The notes beneath the pieces are model-generated. The model was not told the origin of the DNA. It was given only the letters and a program-made list of their open reading frames with translations, and did not search any database. A stretch of 64,000 nucleotides of DNA from Actinomyces radicidentis (GTDB lineage Bacteria; Actinomycetota; Actinomycetes; Actinomycetales; Actinomycetaceae), in NCBI RefSeq assembly GCF_001553565.1, contig NZ_CP014228.1:2790001-2854000 (forward strand), written 5' to 3'. The position numbers were made by a program, and so were the translations under genes. This document shows, one piece after another, positions 57,610-64,000 of the stretch. The first letter of the stretch is position 1. Every line of letters begins with the position of its first letter.

Positions 57610-59547
57610 ATGAGTGACTCCGCTGACATCGCCCGTCTCAAGGCCGAGGCGGCGCAGGCCGCCGCCGAGGCAGCAGCCGCGAAGGCCGCCGCCGCCCAGG
57701 CCGCGCTCGACGCCGCCCTCGCCGCGAGCGGGGACGCCAGGACTTCCGAGGCAGGCACCACCAGTGCCCCGTCCGAGCCCACCACGGACTCCCCCGCACC
57801 CGGGACGCCGGCCTCACAGGCGCCGTCGTCGTCCGGCCTGTCCACGGACGTCACCGGCTACGCCGCCCAGGTGCAGGCCGGCTACGCGTTCTCCGGCGCG
57901 ACGCTCCCGGTGGGCACCTACCTCGACTACCCCACCGACGGGAAGGCCGCCGACGGCGACCCGGCGCCCGTCACCGGCGTACGCGTCGGCATCCCGCTCG
58001 GCCTCATGAACCGCCACGCCCTCGTCGCCGGCGCCACCGGCACGGGCAAGACCCGCACGCTCCAGCTGCTCGCCGAGGGGCTCTCCGCCGCTGGCGTCCC
58101 CGTGTTCCTCGCCGACGTCAAGGGCGACCTCACGGGCCTCGCCGAGGCCGGGACGTCGTCGGGCAAGCTGACCGCGCGCACGGCGTCGACCGGTCAGCCC
58201 TGGGAGGGGGCCTCCTTCCCACTCGAGCTCCTCACCCTGGGCGGCCAGGGGACGGGCACCCCGATCCGCACGACGATCACCGACTTCGGGCCGGTGCTGC
58301 TGGCGCGCGTCCTCGGTCTCAACGAGACGCAGACGAGCGCCCTCCAGCTCGTCTTCCACTGGGCGGACCAGCAGGGCCTCGCCCTCCTCGATCTCAAGGA
58401 CCTACGCGCCGTCATCGAGCACCTCACGAGCACCGACGCCGGCAAGGAGGAGCTCAAGTCCATCGGCGGCGTCTCTGCGGCGACGGCGGGCGTCATCCTG
58501 CGCCAGCTCGCGACGCTGGAGTCCGAGGGCGGGGACAGGTTCTTCGGCGAGCCGGCCCTCGACGTGCACGACCTGCTGCGCACCGCCCCCGACGGCCGCG
58601 GCATCATCTCCTCGCTGGAGCTGGAGGACATCCAGTCCCAGGGGGTCCTGTTCTCCACCTTCCTCATGTGGCTGCTCGGTGAGCTCTTCGAGATCCTCCC
58701 CGAGGTGGGGGACCCGGAGAAGCCCACCATCGTGTTCTTCTTCGACGAGGCGCACCTGCTCTTCGCCGACGCCACGAAGGCCTTCCTCGAGGCCGTCACC
58801 CGCACCGTGCGGCTCATTCGCTCCAAGGGCGTCGGCATCGTCTTCATCACCCAGTCCCCCACGGACGTGCCCGACGAGGTCCTCGCCCAGCTGGGCTCGC
58901 GCGTCCAGCACGCCCTGCGCGCCCACACCCCCGCCGACGCCGCGAACCTCAAGAAGGCCGTGTCCACCTTCCCGACGTCGCCGCTGGACCTGTCCGAGGT
59001 GCTGACCTCGCTGGGGACCGGGCAGGCGGTCGTCTCCGTCCTCGACGAGAAGGGGCGCCCCGCGCCGGTCGCCCCCGTCATGGTCGACGCCCCGGCCTCC
59101 GTCATGGGCCCCGGTAAGCCGGAGACGGTGCAGGCGCTCGTGTCCGGCTCGGCGATCGCCCCGAAGTACGCGGTCGCGGTGGACAACGAGTCCGCTTACG
59201 AGATCCTCGCCAAGCGCCTCACGGAGCAGAACGCCGCCGAGGCGGCCGCGAAGGCCCAGGCGGAGGCCGACGCCGCCGCGAAGGCCGCTGCCGAGGCGGA
59301 GGCCAAGGACAAGGCGAAGGCCGAGGCCACCGCGCAGAAGGCGGCCGAGAAGGCCGCCGCGGCGAAGCAGCGCGAGGCCGAGCGCCTCGAGCGGGAGGCG
59401 GCCAAGCAAGCCGAGGCGCAGGCGAAGGCGGAGGCCAAGGCCAAGGAGCGCCGTCAGCGCGAGATCGAGAAGACGATTGGGCAGGTGGGCCGTCAGGTCA
59501 CCCGCGAGATCACGCGCTCGCTGCTCGGCAACATCCTGCGGCGCTGA
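57610..59547 (+). CDS. HerA/YjgR (DUF853) family ATPase
   Basis: A 645-residue protein. An N-terminal helical region rich in Ala/Lys and a Pro/Ser linker (residues 1-80) precede the ATPase core: Walker A VAGATGTGKTRTL, VKGDLTGLAEAG, Walker B IVFFFDEAHLLF and the arginine-finger region FITQSPTDVPDEVLAQLGSRVQHALR. The C-terminal 90 residues form a long Ala/Lys/Glu coiled coil. DUF853 proteins resemble the HerA helicase; the true role is unknown. ATG 57610 has no Shine-Dalgarno, but TACGAT lies 8 bp upstream, so the mRNA may be leaderless. Confidence 0.9.
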   Translation: MSDSADIARLKAEAAQAAAEAAAAKAAAAQAALDAALAASGDARTSEAGTTSAPSEPTTDSPAPGTPASQAPSSSGLSTDVTGYAAQVQAGYAFSGATLPVGTYLDYPTDGKAADGDPAPVTGVRVGIPLGLMNRHALVAGATGTGKTRTLQLLAEGLSAAGVPVFLADVKGDLTGLAEAGTSSGKLTARTASTGQPWEGASFPLELLTLGGQGTGTPIRTTITDFGPVLLARVLGLNETQTSALQLVFHWADQQGLALLDLKDLRAVIEHLTSTDAGKEELKSIGGVSAATAGVILRQLATLESEGGDRFFGEPALDVHDLLRTAPDGRGIISSLELEDIQSQGVLFSTFLMWLLGELFEILPEVGDPEKPTIVFFFDEAHLLFADATKAFLEAVTRTVRLIRSKGVGIVFITQSPTDVPDEVLAQLGSRVQHALRAHTPADAANLKKAVSTFPTSPLDLSEVLTSLGTGQAVVSVLDEKGRPAPVAPVMVDAPASVMGPGKPETVQALVSGSAIAPKYAVAVDNESAYEILAKRLTEQNAAEAAAKAQAEADAAAKAAAEAEAKDKAKAEATAQKAAEKAAAAKQREAERLEREAAKQAEAQAKAEAKAKERRQREIEKTIGQVGRQVTREITRSLLGNILRR

Positions 59548-59650
59548 GCGGGCGTGGGGCCCGGCTGGTACGGACGCCCAGGACCGGGGCTTCAACCGTG
59601 CTCCAGGCTGCGGGCGAGCGGCCCTCCACACCATTGCCATCTGACCTATC

Positions 59651-59665
59651 ATCTGTAGTACAGAT
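59651..59665. promoter_or_regulatory. Palindromic operator of the YtrA-type regulator
   Basis: ATCTGTA-G-TACAGAT, a perfect 7-bp inverted repeat 19 bp upstream of the gntR start, inside A+T-rich sequence with GATAAT at its right edge (a -10). YtrA-family repressors bind such sites in front of their own operon. Confidence 0.7.
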
Positions 59666-59684
59666 AATACAAATGGAGGTCGCG

Positions 59685-60065
59685 ATGGATATCGAGATCG
59701 ATCCGCTCTCACCGATTCCGATCTACCAGCAGATCCATGACCGAGTCGTCGAGGGCATCGCCCGAGGCGAGGCTCGACCAGGAGACCGCCTTCAGTCGGT
59801 GCGCGCACTCGCGACGGCGTTCGGCGTCAACCCGGCGACGGTGAGCAAGGCCTATGACCTCCTTCGCAGCGAGTCGTTCGTCGTCACGACTCCCAAGTCC
59901 GGCACCGTCATCGCCTACCCCCGAGACTGGGACGCGACGCAGGTCTGGGACGCGCACCTGCGCACCGTGCTCGCCGAGGCTCGTGCCCACGGCATGACCG
60001 ATGAACAGGTTCGCACCGCCGTCGAACACGCCCTCGACACGCTCTCGCCTGTAGGGAGGCTCTGA
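59685..60065 (+). CDS. GntR family transcription regulator, YtrA subfamily
   Basis: A 126-residue regulator: winged helix at residues 10-75 (IPIYQQIHDRVVEGIARGE, GDRLQSVRALATAFGVNPATVSKAYDLL, GTVIAYPRD) and only a short C-terminal helix for dimerisation, which defines the YtrA subgroup. ATG 59685 has GGAGG 5 nt upstream. Its stop shares one base with the downstream membrane gene (TGATG), so both are co-expressed, probably under autorepression. Confidence 0.92.
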   Translation: MDIEIDPLSPIPIYQQIHDRVVEGIARGEARPGDRLQSVRALATAFGVNPATVSKAYDLLRSESFVVTTPKSGTVIAYPRDWDATQVWDAHLRTVLAEARAHGMTDEQVRTAVEHALDTLSPVGRL

Positions 60066-61180
60066 TGCTCGGTTACGCCCTGTCCATGGTCGGCACGATG
60101 GCCCTCATGGGGCTCCTCCTGGCGCTCACGCCCGCGATGTCGCGCGACACCGTGCCGCTCGGCGTGTCGGTGCCCGCGGACCGTGTGAAGGCGCCCGTCG
60201 TGCTCGCGGCCCTGCACCACTGGCGCCTCACGTGCCTCGCGGTGACCGTGGTGCTCTCAGCCATCCTCCTGGCCTCGAGCACAGCCGGGGTCCTCAAGAC
60301 CCACGCCGGCCTGCCCGTCTCCCTCATCATCGGTCAGATCGCCGTACTTCTGATGGTGTGGGCCCGTCTGCGCCGGCCCATCGTCGATGCCAAGCGTGCG
60401 GACGACTGGTACGAGAGCCGCCCAGTACGCCTGGTCGCCACCGTGACGACGGAGGCAGGACCAACCCCAATGGGCCACCGTCATCTCCTGTGGTACGTCG
60501 CCGGTGTCGCGGCTCTTCTGCTCGCCGGCGCCTTCACCATAGCCCGGTACAGCGCGCTGCCGGACCCCTACCCGTTCCATTGGGACGCCTCCGGCAGGGT
60601 CGACGGGTGGACGCGCCTGAGCCGTTGGGCGGTGCTCGAACCGACCATCGTCGGGCTGCTCACCCTCGCCGTCTGCCTCGGGTGCTCGGTGGCCACCGGC
60701 AGGCGGCTCGTGAGCAGAGTGCCGATCGACGGCGACCGTCATCGTTCCGAGGAACTTGCCGCGGGGCGAGCCCGGATCATCGCGCACGGTGTCGGCGCCA
60801 TCGGCCTCGCGACCGCGATTGTCTTCTCCGGGATCACGATCCTTCCGACCCTCGGGTCAGGCGGGATCGGCCAGGCGCTGGTTCTCGTCCCCACAGTGCT
60901 CATGGGTGTCGTCCTCGTGCTCATGGTGTCCGCGCTCATTCGGCTTGCGCACCGTCACCCGCGCACCTGCGACGGCGACGCCGACTCACCCGACGAGGAC
61001 GCGCACTGGCCGTGGGGTCTCGTCTACGTCAACCCGGCGGACCCGGCCCTCATGGTGCCCAAGCGCAACGGCGCGGGCCTCACCATCAACATGGGGCACC
61101 CGGTGGGGCGGGTGCTCGGCGTCATCCTCCTCGCGCTCCTTGCCGTCATGTTCGTCGTCGGCCTGCTGCCGATCAGCTGA
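60065..61180 (+). CDS. DUF1648/DUF5808 domain membrane protein
   Basis: A 371-residue membrane protein with about seven hydrophobic segments. The middle has the DUF1648 pattern RYSALPDPYPFHWDASGRVDGW and the C-terminus a DUF5808 motif VYVNPADPALMVPKRNGAGLTINMGHP. DUF1648 proteins include SdpI-type immunity proteins and peptide-antibiotic sensors. With the coupled YtrA regulator it may form a cell-envelope stress or peptide-resistance unit, which is inferred. ATG 60065. Confidence 0.85.
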   Translation: MLGYALSMVGTMALMGLLLALTPAMSRDTVPLGVSVPADRVKAPVVLAALHHWRLTCLAVTVVLSAILLASSTAGVLKTHAGLPVSLIIGQIAVLLMVWARLRRPIVDAKRADDWYESRPVRLVATVTTEAGPTPMGHRHLLWYVAGVAALLLAGAFTIARYSALPDPYPFHWDASGRVDGWTRLSRWAVLEPTIVGLLTLAVCLGCSVATGRRLVSRVPIDGDRHRSEELAAGRARIIAHGVGAIGLATAIVFSGITILPTLGSGGIGQALVLVPTVLMGVVLVLMVSALIRLAHRHPRTCDGDADSPDEDAHWPWGLVYVNPADPALMVPKRNGAGLTINMGHPVGRVLGVILLALLAVMFVVGLLPIS

Positions 61181-61194
61181 GCCCGGACGCGGGC

Positions 61195-61760
61195 TCAGTC
61201 GCTGACGCGCTCGAGGACGACGACGTCGCCGTCGGCTCGTCGGCACAGGGTGAGGGTGTCGCGCTGCCTCGCGTGCATGACCGGCCAGCACCGGGTCCCC
61301 GCCCCGTCGAGGAGCGACGTCGGTGCGCCCGTCGAGGCGAGGATACCGTCGAGATCGGCTTCCCCGCGGGCCTCGGTGACGGTGCGCGTGTAGCTCGCGG
61401 AGTCGGTGAGGTCATCGGGGGCGTCGGCACCCAGGTCCAGCACGTCGACGGTGTCCTGGTCCCCGAAGGGCCCGGTCTCGCTCGTCCACGCCTGGGCGAC
61501 GCTCGTGCCCGTCGTGAGCGGGACGTCCCATCGCTCGGCCATGAGCGCGAGGTCCTCCGATGGCGTCGACGTCCGAAGGACTCTGCGGCGTCGAAGGCGT
61601 GTCCGCTCAGCACCCCGAATCCGACGCCGAGCACGGCCCCGACGACGACGGCGACGCCGAGGAGCGCAGCGAGCCAGTGCCACGGGCTCGAGCAGGGCAC
61701 CGTCGGCCCGATCGGATCCGTCGGCTCGACCGCGTTCAGCTCCATCACGTGCGCGACCAT
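61195..61760 (-). pseudogene. Frameshifted membrane-anchored protein gene
   Basis: The N-terminal part (from ATG 61760 or 61745) encodes a helix WLAALLGVAVVVGAVLGVGFGV and continues through HAFDAAES; from about 61590 the plausible coding frame moves by one base to TSTPSEDLALMAERW and ends TLCRRADGDVVVLERVSD at 61195. Both parts are typical protein sequence in codon use, so a single-base change has probably inactivated the gene, or there is a base error. Product would be a single-helix protein with an extracytoplasmic domain of about 130 residues. Family unknown. Confidence 0.62.
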
Positions 61761-61899
61761 AGGGGCGAGTGCCCTGACCCGGCAGGTTTCGGAGGACGGT
61801 CCGTCACCCGCGGCATCCTCCGCGAGGCCGCTTGACGGCAGCCGCACACAGTGACGCCGAGGGTGCCCGCGTCGCCCTGCTTCAGATCCCATGTCCACG

Positions 61900-61951
61900 G
61901 ACGACGGCGCCGGCCGCCACCGTCAGGAGAGTGGCGGCCGGCGCCGTCGTC
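61900..61951. terminator. Strong hairpin upstream of the frameshifted gene
   Basis: Perfect 21-bp arms (61900-61920 and 61931-61951) around a 10-nt loop. It can stop leuS transcription, whose stop codon is 108 bp to the right. Stretch 61761-62058 otherwise holds only the family B repeat. Confidence 0.8.
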
Positions 61952-61982
61952 GTGTTCGCTGCCCCGCTGCCACCGGGCACAG

Positions 61983-62021
61983 GATGTCCCGATCTCGAGG
62001 TCATGATGTCCCGATCTCGGC
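61983..62021 (-). repeat. Dispersed repeat family B, copy 2 (tandem GATGTCCCGATCTCG)
   Basis: GATGTCCCGATCTCG occurs twice (61983-61997 and 62005-62019), 22 bp apart. Read on the minus strand it matches the sequence at 44001-44033 (GCCGAGATCGGGACATC, GACC, CGAGATCGG). Located 38 bp past the leuS stop. Confidence 0.78.
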
Positions 62022-62058
62022 GAGGGGGCGAAGTCGAACCGGACTCAGCCTCGTCGGC

Positions 62059-64000
<1,942 letters not shown>

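Noticed and set aside
61173-61898. A 241-residue protein in one frame
   Set aside because: The C-terminal 100 residues become Arg/Ser-rich nonsense after the frameshift point; the other frame is protein-like there.

Overview
The window is high-GC DNA from an actinobacterium, most likely Actinomyces or a close relative in the Actinomycetaceae. The evidence is the very high GC content, frequent GTG starts, several likely leaderless starts, CIRCE/HrcA heat-shock control, actinobacterial families (DUF3097, a YkoE/YkoF thiamine-precursor transporter, DUF5808), a trpC-trpB fusion, and the conserved housekeeping series leuS - comEA - comEC - holA - lepA - trmB/hemW - hrcA - dnaJ on the minus strand. 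The series is interrupted by accessory and biosynthetic cassettes. No tRNA, rRNA or CRISPR array was seen.

Left part (1-4058): the 3' end of a YggS-type PLP-homeostasis gene, the hrcA-dnaJ heat-shock operon behind a CIRCE operator, and a DUF3097 gene. Positions 4076-14826 form a class II lanthipeptide island on the minus strand. It holds a histidine kinase and LuxR-type regulator, a 36-residue secreted-type peptide, a 55-residue membrane peptide, two different cysteine-rich precursors, a stem-loop, one LanM synthetase, a small membrane-anchored accessory protein, a C39-protease ABC exporter, and an ATPase/permease pair that could provide self-immunity. Genes from lanM to the exporter overlap by 1-4 bp, as in an operon. 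Next is a thiamine-precursor ECF transporter (ykoF-E-D-C) behind a TPP riboswitch.

Middle (19229-36400): a PH/SHOCT protein, an NhaD-like antiporter, a DUF4298 protein, a GlpT-like transporter, a MazEF-type toxin-antitoxin pair with a palindromic operator, and a mobile-element zone. An ISL3 element with a perfect 8-bp target duplication has split a membrane-protein gene, and an IS256 element cuts off the same gene's 3' end. Then come hemW, trmB, a MOSC gene, lepA and a hipBA module.

Right part (36461-64000): a trp operon (trpL-E-G-D-CB-A) with a complete attenuator and a likely leaderless leader peptide; a solitary PemK/MazF toxin; a lactococcin-972-type bacteriocin set (peptide, membrane protein, ATPase); rpsT; an FMN-riboswitch-controlled rib operon (ribD-E-BA-H); holA, comEC and comEA; DegV; a HerA/YjgR-type ATPase; a YtrA-like GntR regulator with its membrane partner; a frameshifted membrane-anchored gene; and the 3' part of leuS. 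Two families of dispersed non-coding repeats lie between genes, one with arms that have co-varied to keep a hairpin. Two separate bacteriocin systems in 64 kb suggest a strain equipped for competition in a dense community.
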